The notes: generated from the sequence alone by a model not told the origin. DNA of 11,856 bases from Actinomycetota bacterium (GCA_003168295.1 PMST01000341.1:1-11856), one strand, 5' to 3'; counted from the first letter of the stretch, positions 6,102 to 11,856 are shown. Numbers and translations: made by a program.

Positions 6102-6329
6102 ATGAAGCCTGCCCGCGCCGCGAACCGACGCTTCCTGCCCGATAGTCCCTTCAACTCCCGGCACGTTGATCCACCTGTGGAGCAGTTCGACGTGCAGGAC
6201 CAGGTGAGCCACGACAAGTACGGCCTTGGTCGTGTCATCCTCATCGAGGATGACTCCGCCTTGGTGGTCGACTTTGGTTCACGTCAGGTGCGGATTATGT
6301 GGCCCTTCGCCAAGTTGACCAAGCTCTGA
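6102..6329 (+). CDS. Small CarD/tudor-like (SH3-type) protein
   Basis: This 75-residue protein has a basic, disordered N-terminus (1-28, PARAANRRFLPDSPF) and a compact beta domain at 29-75: FDVQDQVSHDKYGLGRVILI, LVVDFGSRQVRI, then PFAKLTKL. The V-x-H-D-K-Y-G-x-G-x-V opening followed by V-D-F-G and a terminal K-L is the signature of small SH3/tudor barrels as in the CarD/TRCF RNA-polymerase-interacting domain and the UvrD/PcrA C-terminal tudor domain. Those domains bind RNA polymerase, so a transcription-associated role is plausible but unproven. ATG 6102 is preferred to the adjoining GTG 6099 because the CATACT element is correctly placed for it. It is probably monocistronic, with a strong hairpin 11 bases after the stop. 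Confidence 0.75.
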   Translation: MKPARAANRRFLPDSPFNSRHVDPPVEQFDVQDQVSHDKYGLGRVILIEDDSALVVDFGSRQVRIMWPFAKLTKL

Positions 6330-6340
6330 CGCCACTACCT

Positions 6341-6372
6341 CGCCGGGCCGCGGCCACGATGGCGGCGCGGCG
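6341..6372 (+). terminator. GC-rich terminator-like hairpin after the 6102 gene
   Basis: CGCCGGGCCGC at 6341-6351 pairs with GGCGCGGCG at 6362-6372 as two 5-bp blocks separated by one G-G mismatch; the loop is 10 bases. It begins 11 bases after the stop. There is no T-run, which is common for GC-rich actinomycete terminators. It could instead act as a leader hairpin for the 6433 gene. Confidence 0.5.
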
Positions 6373-6432
6373 ACCTGCCTAAGGATGTCCCGGATGGTAC
6401 TGGGGGCCTGACGGGCAGGAGACGGAGGTCGC

Positions 6433-7140
6433 GTGACGGCTATGGACAACGGGGCGTCGGCGCTTTCGCCGCCGCTGGGCGCCACCGCGCCTGCGGATCA
6501 GCGAGACGCTCCCCGGGCGAAGCCCCTGCTGCGCGGCTGGCTGCACCTGGCCTGGTTCGAGGCCTCGCTGGTACTCGGTACCCTCGCACTCGCCCGGATG
6601 CACGGCGGCCTGCGGATAACCGCGCTGGCCATCTTCGAGGTCAGTGTGACCGCGATGTTCGGCGTCAGCGCGCTGTACCACCGCGGCGACTGGGCCGCGA
6701 CCTGGCGGCAGCGCCTGCAGCGCCTGGACCACGCGATGATCTTCCTGCTCATCGCCGGCACGGCGACCGCGGCCTTCCTCCTGACCACCGGCGGCGCCTT
6801 CCGGATCGCCTGCCTGATCGCGATCTGGACGCTCACGCTCACCGCCGGCGCGATCCACATGGTCTGGATGGACGCGCCCGAGCTCCTGGTCGGCTCGACG
6901 TTCGTGGGACTCGGCTTGGTCGGCGGTATCGCGCTACCCGCGGTCTGGCTGCACGCCGGGCCCGCGGCGGGAGCGCTGCTGCTCGCGGGCGGCCTGCTGT
7001 ACATCGCCGGAGCCATCTCTTACCGCCGCCGCCGCCCGAACCCGTATCCGTCGGTCTTCGGCTACCACGAGGTCTTTCACGTCTACGTGTGCGCCGCGGC
7101 GACGTGCCAGTTCATCGCGATCGCACTGTTCATCGCCTAG
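6433..7140 (+). CDS. Haemolysin III / PAQR-family integral membrane protein (TrhA-like)
   Basis: This 235-residue protein has about seven hydrophobic helices (roughly 36-54, 61-80, 100-120, 124-144, 152-172, 176-196, 218-235) after a 30-residue polar N-terminus. Family motifs are SALYHR (79-84), RLDHA (97-101) and FGYHEVFHVYV (209-219). H83, H212 and H216 match the three zinc-binding histidines of the PAQR/HlyIII fold. Bacterial members (E. coli YqfA/TrhA) affect membrane lipid homeostasis; the haemolysin name is historical and need not imply toxicity. Start GTG 6433 follows GGAGG at 6424-6428 and AGGAG at 6417-6421; ATG 6442 is an alternative. Its TAG lies within the CTAG shared with the convergent wHTH gene, so no terminator separates them. 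Confidence 0.92.
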   Translation: MTAMDNGASALSPPLGATAPADQRDAPRAKPLLRGWLHLAWFEASLVLGTLALARMHGGLRITALAIFEVSVTAMFGVSALYHRGDWAATWRQRLQRLDHAMIFLLIAGTATAAFLLTTGGAFRIACLIAIWTLTLTAGAIHMVWMDAPELLVGSTFVGLGLVGGIALPAVWLHAGPAAGALLLAGGLLYIAGAISYRRRRPNPYPSVFGYHEVFHVYVCAAATCQFIAIALFIA

Positions 7141-7430
7141 CTCGCGCCGCCTGCGTCGGTGCCGACCAGGAGGGTCAGCATCTCCCCGACGGTGCGTTCC
7201 CGGCCGGCCGGATCCGGCAGCGGGAGATGCGCCTGGATGTGGTACCGGTTGCGGCGGCCGTCCTTTTCCTTGACCACGTAGCCGGCCTCGACGAGATCCG
7301 TGATGATGCCGAAGGCGGTCCGTTCCGTCAGGTTCAGGCTGGCCGCGATGTCGCGCAGGCGTACCTCGGGGTCGTCGGCGATGCACAGGAGAACCAGGGC
7401 ATGGTTGGTGAGGAAGGTCCAGTTCGCCAT
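7137..7430 (-). CDS. Winged-helix transcriptional regulator (MarR/ArsR-like)
   Basis: This 97-residue protein opens with a helix MANWTFLTNHALVLLCIADD, followed by the helix-turn-helix VRLRDIAASLNLTERTAFGIITDLVEAGYV (about 23-52) and a basic wing KEKDGRRNRYHI (54-65). The C-terminal helix VGEMLTLLVG could dimerise. Small actinobacterial wHTH proteins with the same TNHALVL start are common; their ligands are mostly unknown. ATG 7430 lacks a strong ribosome site but lies 6 bases after TATCCT, suggesting leaderless expression. The gene overlaps the convergent membrane gene by four bases and is divergent from the 7553 small gene. Likely targets, by position, are its own promoter and that small gene. 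Confidence 0.87.
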   Translation of the reverse strand: MANWTFLTNHALVLLCIADDPEVRLRDIAASLNLTERTAFGIITDLVEAGYVVKEKDGRRNRYHIQAHLPLPDPAGRERTVGEMLTLLVGTDAGGAS

Positions 7431-7436
7431 CCTGAC

Positions 7437-7442
7437 AGGATA
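7437..7442 (-). promoter_or_regulatory. Candidate -10 hexamer TATCCT of the wHTH gene (leaderless)
   Basis: On the minus strand TATCCT ends 6 bases before ATG 7430, placing the transcription start at the start codon. It fits TAnnnT. No TTGACA-like -35 is found at 16-18 bases spacing, so activity may need another factor. Confidence 0.5.
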
Positions 7443-7446
7443 CCAG

Positions 7447-7456
7447 TTTCCGGAAA
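7447..7456. promoter_or_regulatory. Palindrome TTTCCGGAAA, candidate operator
   Basis: A perfect 10-bp palindrome lies just upstream of the wHTH -10 hexamer, in the -35/-10 spacer, where a bound dimer would block polymerase. A weaker inverted repeat AACT-N4-AGTT lies next to it at 7458-7469. Autoregulation by the wHTH protein is inferred from position. Confidence 0.45.
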
Positions 7457-7460
7457 GAAC

Positions 7461-7489
7461 TTGCTAGTTTATTTCTTCGGGTATAGCTT
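7461..7489 (+). promoter_or_regulatory. Candidate promoter TTGCTA-17-TAGCTT for the 7553 gene
   Basis: TTGCTA at 7461-7466 and TAGCTT at 7484-7489 are 17 bases apart in an AT-rich island of an otherwise GC-rich window, 63 bases before ATG 7553. TATAGC at 7482 is an alternative -10. It abuts the palindrome at 7447-7456, so one bound regulator could affect both directions. Confidence 0.4.
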
Positions 7490-7552
7490 TGGGATTAGGC
7501 AGTGGCCAGGACGCCTCGGCCCTTGACCGGCACCTGCCGAAGGGAAGGCATC

Positions 7553-7747
7553 ATGTCCGAACCAACTGCGCCCCATCCGGAGCCGAGCCCGGCCGCCCGG
7601 CCGCATCCCTCGTCTAACGGCGTGGTGCCGCCGATGCCCTCTGAGGTCACCAAGACGCACCGGCCGCGGTCGGCCGGGAGCAGCAGGCTGCACAAGGCGA
7701 TGATGCCGCTGCGCAAGATGATGCACCGACCTCCTCGTCACCCGTAG
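7553..7747 (+). CDS. Small Pro/His/Met-rich basic protein (hypothetical)
   Basis: This 64-residue protein starts at ATG 7553, preceded by AAGGGAAGG at 7540-7548. About 84% of third codon positions are G or C, which supports coding. The N-terminal half is proline-rich and slightly acidic (EPTAPHPEPSPAARPHPS). The C-terminal half is strongly basic, with paired methionines and histidines (RLHKAMMPLRKMMHRPPRHP). No signal peptide or known domain is seen. The Met/His tail could contact metal, nucleic acid or membrane; none is shown. A longer GTG start at 7502 lacks a ribosome site. Being divergent from a wHTH regulator across a shared control region, it may be that regulator's target. Confidence 0.55.
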   Translation: MSEPTAPHPEPSPAARPHPSSNGVVPPMPSEVTKTHRPRSAGSSRLHKAMMPLRKMMHRPPRHP

Positions 7748-8105
7748 CCTCGGCCGGGGCAGGCGCCCGCGCGCATATCAGACGAACAGCTGAATATCAC
7801 GAAATGTCCGCCGCCAGCGGCCTGCGCCTGCGGGTGTATTTGCGCTTCGCTTTAATTAGCTAGCAAACCTGCCGAACAATGGCCGTGACGTGCGTTAACG
7901 CCGTTACCACCGGCAAGTGATGACAATACCCCATCCCATACCCGGCTTTTTAGCCCGAGCTGTTTACGCGGCCGGTAAAGTCTTGTCCGCAGCTACGCGT
8001 TGATCAGCCGGAAGACCGCTCCGGTTCCGTGGCCACCAGGTCGGATCGGCACGCCATGAAACCGCGATCGGACTTCTCTGTCCACCTCCGGGAAGGAGGC
8101 GTGTT
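7748..8105. other. 358-bp intergenic region with AT-rich patches
   Basis: No gene is supported. The region has an AT-rich patch at about 7847-7868 and three inverted repeats: TAACG-C-CGTTA at 7896-7906, TTTAC-N7-GTAAA at 7963-7979 and CCGGA-N7-TCCGG at 8008-8024. They are candidate regulatory sites for the pair starting at 8106, whose ribosome site GGAAGGAGG is at 8092-8100. No promoter hexamers can be placed with confidence. Confidence 0.6.
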
Positions 8106-8384
8106 ATGCAAGACACTTCTGTTCTGAGAATGGGCGGCGGGACCGATTCTGGCGCGAATGCGTATCCTAGGATTTCTGTCCGGGCGGTTCGCCATGCTAA
8201 CGAGGACGCGCTTCTGGCGCGGCTACTGATCACGAGCTGGAGCCTGGCCACCGGCCGCACGCTGCGGGCGGGTGCCGCGCCGCAGTCGCTCACCGAGGAG
8301 GAGCTGCTCAGCTTCTGGGCCGACGACGTGATCGGGACCGCGAACCACGCCGGGCCCGCCGAACCGGCCTCGGGCGCGCGGTGA
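8106..8384 (+). CDS. Small conserved protein, first of a coupled pair (hypothetical)
   Basis: This 92-residue protein starts at ATG 8106 behind a very strong ribosome site (GGAAGGAGG). The first 30 residues and the last 18 look disordered. The core 33-73 is helical, with the pattern ALLARLLITSWSLATGRTLR, then a Pro/Gln turn, then SLTEEELLSFWADD. I recognise no characterised domain. The conserved-looking W-x-L-A-T-G-R-x-L and E-E-L-x-x-F-W-A-D-D motifs suggest a small helical partner or adaptor rather than an enzyme. Its TGA overlaps the GTG of the next gene (GTGA at 8381-8384), implying coupled translation and probably a physical or functional link with the 395-residue product. Confidence 0.72.
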   Translation: MQDTSVLRMGGGTDSGANAYPRISVRAVRHANEDALLARLLITSWSLATGRTLRAGAAPQSLTEEELLSFWADDVIGTANHAGPAEPASGAR

Positions 8385-9568
8385 GCCAGGCCCCGGACGG
8401 GCCGGCCTGCTCCCGGCCCGCCGACAGGTCCTGGTCCGGTCAGGCGGGACATCAGCTCACCCCCGCCGGCCGGCTGACCTCCGATCAGCGCGACTGGCTC
8501 CGGGTCCGGTCATACCTTCTCCAGCAGCGGTACGAGCTGGCGCTCGAGGCCGCGGCTGAGTACCCAGCCGGGAGCAAGATCGTCGGCACCCCCCTGCTCA
8601 CGGTCCCCGGCTGGCAGCCCTCCGCCCCGGTCCCGATCCAGGACATCAGCCTGGAACTGCGCGCCGGTCCGGTCGCGGATTTCGGCGGCGACGGCGCGGC
8701 GCTGGTCTTGCCGGCCCGGACGGACGGGACGCGTTACCTTCGTTATTCGGACGCGGTCAGGGAACTGGCGCCCCCGGCGATATTCGAGAACCGTTCCACC
8801 TACCGGCTTATCGAAGCCGAGCTCACCGGCACGGCGCCCCGGCTGGCGTTCACCAGCGGCCGTTACTTCGACGGCATCGACACCGGTGAGGCGGCCGCGC
8901 ACGAATACGCGGCGAAACGAATGGACGGGCGCCCGGCCGGGCTGCGCGGCCGCATCGGCGATCCGCGCGACCTGCGCCGCCGTCCGGTGAACCTCGCCAT
9001 CAGCACCCTGACGCTCCGGCTGGACCGGGCGACGGGCCGGGCCTCGTTCCCGCTGCACTGGCGAGATCCGGCCAAGGTGGGTCATGCGGGCGGGATGTAC
9101 CAGGTGATCCCGGTAGGCGTGTTCCAGCCTTCGGCCGAAGCGGCCTGGAACGAGCGCGGCGACTTCTCGCTGTGGCGGAGCATGATCCGCGAGTTCGCCG
9201 AAGAACTCCGCGGACGCTCCGAGGACTACGGCAGTGACGAAGCTCGCCTCGACTACGATTCCTGGCCGTTCGCCCGGCAGATGACCGAAGCGCTTGACCG
9301 CGGTCAGATCAGCGTATGGTGCCTGGGCCTTGGCGTTGACCCGCTCACGTACGCCACCGACCTGCTGACGGTGGCCGTTGTCGACAGCCTCGTGTTCGAC
9401 GACCTGTTCAGCCTGAGCCCGCGGCGCAACGACGAGGGCGAGGTGCTCGCGGTCCGGGAATTCGCGGGCCACGTCATCGACCGCCTGCTGACCCGCGAAC
9501 CGGTGCAGGCCGCCGGCGCCGCCGTGCTGCGGCTGGCCTGGGCCCATCGCGAGACCCTGGTCGGCTGA
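8381..9568 (+). CDS. Conserved protein with a degenerate Nudix-like box (function unknown)
   Basis: This is a 395-residue protein. A helical N-terminus (32-58) is followed by a beta-rich body with PARTDGTRYLRYSDAVREL (111-129), FENRSTYRLIEAEL (135-148), GRYFDGIDTGEAAAHEYA (160-177), HWRDPAKVGHAGGMYQVIP (226-244), REFAEELRG (270-278), WCLGLGVDPLTYATDLLTVA (313-332) and a C-terminal AVLRLAWAHR. I recall actinobacterial proteins with this order of motifs, some annotated as XRE regulators; no helix-turn-helix is visible here. GGMYQVIPVG followed about 30 residues later by R-E-F-x-E-E-L resembles a Nudix box (REUxEExGU) with a displaced Gly and no matching upstream Glu, so hydrolase activity is doubtful. 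It could be a Nudix-fold ligand sensor. GTG 8381 overlaps the preceding stop; no independent ribosome site is seen. Confidence 0.78.
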   Translation: MSQAPDGPACSRPADRSWSGQAGHQLTPAGRLTSDQRDWLRVRSYLLQQRYELALEAAAEYPAGSKIVGTPLLTVPGWQPSAPVPIQDISLELRAGPVADFGGDGAALVLPARTDGTRYLRYSDAVRELAPPAIFENRSTYRLIEAELTGTAPRLAFTSGRYFDGIDTGEAAAHEYAAKRMDGRPAGLRGRIGDPRDLRRRPVNLAISTLTLRLDRATGRASFPLHWRDPAKVGHAGGMYQVIPVGVFQPSAEAAWNERGDFSLWRSMIREFAEELRGRSEDYGSDEARLDYDSWPFARQMTEALDRGQISVWCLGLGVDPLTYATDLLTVAVVDSLVFDDLFSLSPRRNDEGEVLAVREFAGHVIDRLLTREPVQAAGAAVLRLAWAHRETLVG

Positions 9569-9593
9569 CCCGGTCCGGCTGGATCTTGGCGGA

Positions 9594-9613
9594 AGATGCA
9601 TGCTCTGGCATCT
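9594..9613. other. Hairpin AGATGC / GCATCT after the 8381 gene
   Basis: Perfect 6-bp arms with an 8-base loop begin 25 bases after the stop. No T-run follows. It could be a weak terminator or an operator for the 9688 gene. Confidence 0.35.
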
Positions 9614-9687
9614 GGTGGGCAGGAATGCGGACGAACTTGAACGTCGCGCCTCGCCAGCAGGTGTCGTGCTCACCAGATGGAGAAACG

Positions 9688-10269
9688 GTGGTTGGGACCG
9701 AAGATCGCAGCGCAGGGCGGCATGTCGTTCAGTTCCACGGTCACGACGACGAACTGGCTGAGCGGGCGGCTCAGGCGTGCCGGATGCACCGTGAGGTCGC
9801 CGGCGCCTCCCCTCCCGAGGGAACCGGTTCCGGCGCGCAGGGTGCGGTGCGCACGTTCGCTCTCTCCCGGGACGCCCCCGCCGCGGCCCGTCATTTCGCG
9901 GTGGGCGCGCTGCGCCGCTGGGGGATCGCGGACCTGGCCGACGACGTGGCCCTGGTGGTGACCGAACTCGCGGCCAACGCCGTCAGGCACGCCCGTTCCG
10001 GCTTCACGGTCATCCTTTCGTCCCGCCCGGGCCGTCCGCCCCGTCCGTCCCCCCCATCCCGATCGGACCGCTCGTCCCCGTCCGATGTGGTGCGGATCTC
10101 GGTCCGCGACGCGAGCCCGCTGCCGCCTTCCGGCGACTCCGGGTCCGGCTCGGCGCTGCCCGTCGCGCCCCTGCACGGCCTGGGGGCCGTGAACGCGATG
10201 GCGAGCCACTGGGGAGTCGAGTCGTTCGGATCCTCAGGCAAGACCGTGTGGGTGGAGCTGCGCGGGTAA
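9688..10269 (+). CDS. RsbW-type ATP-binding (HATPase_c) regulatory protein with a truncated MEDS N-terminus
   Basis: This is a 193-residue protein. Residues 54-193 form an anti-sigma/serine-kinase ATPase domain: the N-box VVTELAANAVRHARSG (90-105, with E93 and N97), D141 in the G1 region, HGLGAVNAMASHWGV (163-177) as the lid/G2 region, and GKTVWVELRG at the end. A Ser/Pro-rich insert lies at 113-133. Proteins of this class bind sigma factors or anti-anti-sigma partners, or phosphorylate them; no partner gene is nearby. Residues 11-29 (RHVVQFHGHDDELAERAAQ) match the opening of the MEDS sensory domain, normally about 150 residues, but the rest is absent and a Gly/Pro/Ser linker follows. GTG 9688 is chosen for the GGAG at 9679-9682, five bases upstream; the frame is open back to 9586 without a better start. 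Confidence 0.85.
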   Translation: MVGTEDRSAGRHVVQFHGHDDELAERAAQACRMHREVAGASPPEGTGSGAQGAVRTFALSRDAPAAARHFAVGALRRWGIADLADDVALVVTELAANAVRHARSGFTVILSSRPGRPPRPSPPSRSDRSSPSDVVRISVRDASPLPPSGDSGSGSALPVAPLHGLGAVNAMASHWGVESFGSSGKTVWVELRG

Positions 10270-10281
10270 CCACGACCCGCG
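10261..10281 (+). terminator. Hairpin spanning the stop codon of the 9688 gene
   Basis: CGCGGGT (10261-10267) and ACCCGCG (10275-10281) are perfect 7-bp arms with a 7-base loop. The TAA stop (10267-10269) lies at the stem-loop boundary. No T-run follows. A terminator function is plausible in a GC-rich actinomycete, and the next gene has its own ribosome site 75 bases on. Confidence 0.45.
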
Positions 10282-10367
10282 GCTGCTGCCCGCATTGCTA
10301 ATCAGGTTGGCTTTACCTGGTCACCGGCCGGTCCCGAGCCACCTGCCCTGATCGCAAGGAGAACTGG

Positions 10368-11117
10368 ATGAGCGAAGATCTGGCCGGGCGCACCGCCGTG
10401 GTGACCGGCGGGGCCAGCGGTATCGGCGAGGCCTGCGCGACCAGGCTGGCCGCGGGCGGGGCCAGCGTAGTCGTCGCCGACATCAACCTCGATGCCGCCG
10501 AGGCGGTCGCCGCGCGCCTCGGCGGGCGCGCCTTCGAAGTGGACCTGGCCGCCGACTTCGACGCCGCCGCGCTGGCCGGCCAGGCCGACATCCTGGTGAA
10601 CTGCGCCGGCCTGCAGCATGTCGCCCCGGTTCACGAGTTCCCGCCGGACAAGTTCCGGCTGCTGCTCGCGATTATGCTGGAGGCCCCGTTCCTGCTGGCC
10701 CAGGCGGCGCTGCCGCACATGTACGCCAGTGGCTTCGGCCGGATCGTGAACATCTCCTCCGTGCACGGGCTGCGAGCCTCGCCTTACAAGGCGGCCTACG
10801 TGGCGGCCAAGCACGGCCTGGAGGGGTTGTCGAAGGTGATCGCGCTCGAGGGCGGCGAGCACGGGGTCACCTCCAACACGGTCTGCCCGGCTTACGTGCG
10901 CACGCCGCTGGTGGAAAAGCAGATCGCGGACCAGGCGCGGATACACGGCATCTCCGAGGAGCACGTGATCACCGACATCATGCTGACCGAGCCGGCCATC
11001 AAGCGGCTGATCGAGCCGGAGGAGGTGGCCGAGCTCGTCGCCTTCCTCTGCTCGAGCCCGGCATCCTTCGCCAACGGCTCGTCCTGGGTGCTCGACGGGG
11101 GCTGGTCAGCTCGCTAG
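10368..11117 (+). CDS. bdhA: 3-hydroxybutyrate dehydrogenase (SDR family)
   Basis: This 249-residue enzyme interconverts (R)-3-hydroxybutyrate and acetoacetate with NAD(H), linking polyhydroxybutyrate or ketone-body use to acetyl-CoA. SDR motifs are TGGASGIG (13-20), D38 after strand 2 (favouring NAD), NCAG (78-81, Cys in place of the second Asn), catalytic S131, Y144 and K148 (YVAAK). The subgroup markers are AIMLEAPFLL (101-110), NTVCPAYVRTPLVEKQIADQ (170-189), AIKRLIEPEEVAELVAFLCS (210-229) and the C-terminal DGGWSAR, which together separate it from generic SDRs. ATG 10368 follows AAGGAG (10356-10361) with a 6-base spacer. An inverted repeat CAGGT-N7-ACCTG at 10303-10319 in the leader may be an operator. 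It converges with an acyl-CoA dehydrogenase gene. Confidence 0.92.
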   Translation: MSEDLAGRTAVVTGGASGIGEACATRLAAGGASVVVADINLDAAEAVAARLGGRAFEVDLAADFDAAALAGQADILVNCAGLQHVAPVHEFPPDKFRLLLAIMLEAPFLLAQAALPHMYASGFGRIVNISSVHGLRASPYKAAYVAAKHGLEGLSKVIALEGGEHGVTSNTVCPAYVRTPLVEKQIADQARIHGISEEHVITDIMLTEPAIKRLIEPEEVAELVAFLCSSPASFANGSSWVLDGGWSAR

Positions 11118-11149
11118 CCGGTGTCCCACGATCGTGACGTCGGACCCGG
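11118..11149. terminator. Candidate bidirectional terminator between convergent genes
   Basis: The 41-bp gap holds CCGGTGTCC (11118-11126) pairing with GGACCCGG (11142-11149) as eight base pairs with one bulged T; the 15-base loop contains the palindrome CACGATCGTG (11127-11136). Location between two stop codons supports termination for both strands. No T-run is present. Confidence 0.5.
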
Positions 11150-11158
11150 ACGGCCAGC

Positions 11159-11856
11159 TCAGACGAACGCGCTCAGGCCGGTGATGGCGCGGCCGACGAT
11201 CAGCGTGTTGATCTCGCGGGTGCCCTCGTAGGAGTAGATCGCCTCGGCGTCGGCGACGAACCGGCCCACGTGGTTCTCCAGCAGGATGCCGTTCCCGCCG
11301 AGAAGCTCACGGGCCCACCCCACCGTCTCCCGCATGCGGACCGTGCAGAAGATCTTGGCCAGCGCGGAATGGTGATCCTCGGCCAGGCCTTCGGCTTGCA
11401 GCGCGGACAGCTGCGCGCACAGGCTGGCCGACGAGGTGACGTTAGCGAGCATTTTCACCAGCAGATCCTGGACCAGCTGGAAGCCCCCGATCGGACGGCC
11501 GAACTGTTCACGCTGGCGCGCATAGGCCAAGGCGTGCTCATAGGCGCCGCGGGCGCAGCCGGTGGCTTGCCAGGCCACGCCGGCCCGGGTCAGCCGGAGT
11601 ACCGCGGCGGTGTCCTTGAAGGAGTTCGCTTCCTGCAGCCGGTTCTCCTCGGGGACCCGGACCCCGTCCAGGGTGATGTGCGCGTTCTGCACCACCCGCA
11701 GCGCGATCTTGTCTTTCTGCTTGGAGGTCTCGAAGCCGGGGGTGTCCTTCTCCACCACGAATCCCTTGACCTGGCCGTCTTCCAGGGAACGGGCCCAGAT
11801 GATCACGTAGTCGGCGAAGGTGGCGTTGCCGATCCACTTCTTCTGCCCGTCCAGGA
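11159..11856 (-). CDS. Acyl-CoA dehydrogenase, glutaryl-CoA dehydrogenase-like (N-terminal part outside window)
   Basis: The visible C-terminal 231 residues include the end of the beta domain ([20 protein letters not shown], with the FAD-contacting W-I-x-N) and the whole helical C-terminal domain: [38 protein letters not shown], and [20 protein letters not shown]. The Glu in YSYEGT is the usual catalytic base position of the glutaryl/isobutyryl/short-chain group, and the Y-E-G-T...I-x-G-R-A-I-T-G ending is most like glutaryl-CoA dehydrogenase of lysine and tryptophan breakdown. Substrate cannot be settled without the N-terminal half. The frame continues past the window edge, so a GTG at 11806 is internal. 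Members are FAD flavoproteins passing electrons to ETF. Confidence 0.92.
   Translation of the reverse strand, partial: LDGQKKWIGNATFADYVIIWARSLEDGQVKGFVVEKDTPGFETSKQKDKIALRVVQNAHITLDGVRVPEENRLQEANSFKDTAAVLRLTRAGVAWQATGCARGAYEHALAYARQREQFGRPIGGFQLVQDLLVKMLANVTSSASLCAQLSALQAEGLAEDHHSALAKIFCTVRMRETVGWARELLGGNGILLENHVGRFVADAEAIYSYEGTREINTLIVGRAITGLSAFV

Noticed and set aside
5885..6244. 119-residue minus-strand frame upstream of the glycan operon
   Set aside because: It covers the CarD/tudor-like gene and the gap, lacks a ribosome site, and resembles no family.
7959..7979. SigB-like promoter starting with GTTTAC before the 8106 gene
   Set aside because: No GGGTAT-like -10 element is found 14-16 bases downstream.
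8510..9673. 387-residue minus-strand open frame
   Set aside because: It lies opposite the 395-residue conserved protein and shows no domain motifs.
732..10319. Shared operator: CAGGT/ACCTG inverted repeats at 732-745 and 10303-10319
   Set aside because: The half-site spacing differs (4 versus 7 bases), so one dimer is unlikely to read both; 5-bp arms occur by chance.
11806..11806. GTG at 11806 as the true start of the acyl-CoA dehydrogenase
   Set aside because: The frame continues upstream with family-specific residues ([16 protein letters not shown]), so the gene simply runs off the window.

Overview
The window is very GC-rich with dense, mostly non-overlapping-function genes, strong GC bias at third codon positions, frequent GTG starts and several likely leaderless genes. 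Together with the gene content (RsbW-type ATPase with a MEDS remnant, actinobacterial wHTH and SDR subfamilies, small tudor-like protein) this points to a filamentous or soil actinomycete. No tRNA, rRNA, CRISPR array, transposase or phage gene is visible. All family assignments come from reading motifs by eye; no database search was possible.

Left end (1-2021): the C-terminal part of a larger protein enters from outside the window. It has a Ser/Pro/Gly hexapeptide linker encoded by an 18-bp tandem repeat, followed by a conserved actinobacterial C-terminal domain. Next come a small PH-like protein with repeats in its upstream region, and a short-chain dehydrogenase in which the catalytic Lys of YxxxK is Arg. 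This SDR converges on the next operon with a 27-bp overlap.

Centre left (1995-5649, minus strand): a compact three-gene carbohydrate operon, transcribed from a GT4 glycosyltransferase into an alpha/alpha-barrel glycosidase-like protein and a GH130-family enzyme. Both junctions are 4-bp ATGA overlaps, so the three proteins are probably made in step. The glycan is unknown; GH130 precedent suggests a beta-mannoside. It is the most coherent metabolic unit here.

Centre (5650-8105): a 452-bp gene-free stretch with imperfect repeats, a leaderless gene for a 75-residue CarD/tudor-like protein, a terminator-like hairpin, a haemolysin III/PAQR membrane protein, and a convergent wHTH regulator sharing its CTAG stop with that membrane gene. 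The regulator is divergent from a 64-residue Pro/His/Met-rich small protein; the AT-rich gap between them holds a palindrome and candidate promoters. A further 358-bp gene-free stretch follows.

Right (8106-11856): a translationally coupled pair of proteins of unknown function (92 and 395 residues, the larger with a degenerate Nudix-like box), an RsbW-type ATPase carrying only the first residues of a MEDS sensory domain, a 3-hydroxybutyrate dehydrogenase, and, convergent with it across a hairpin, the C-terminal part of a glutaryl-CoA-dehydrogenase-like acyl-CoA dehydrogenase that runs off the window. The best candidates for undescribed biology are the 8106-9568 pair with the neighbouring truncated MEDS-ATPase, and the GT4/barrel/GH130 cassette.
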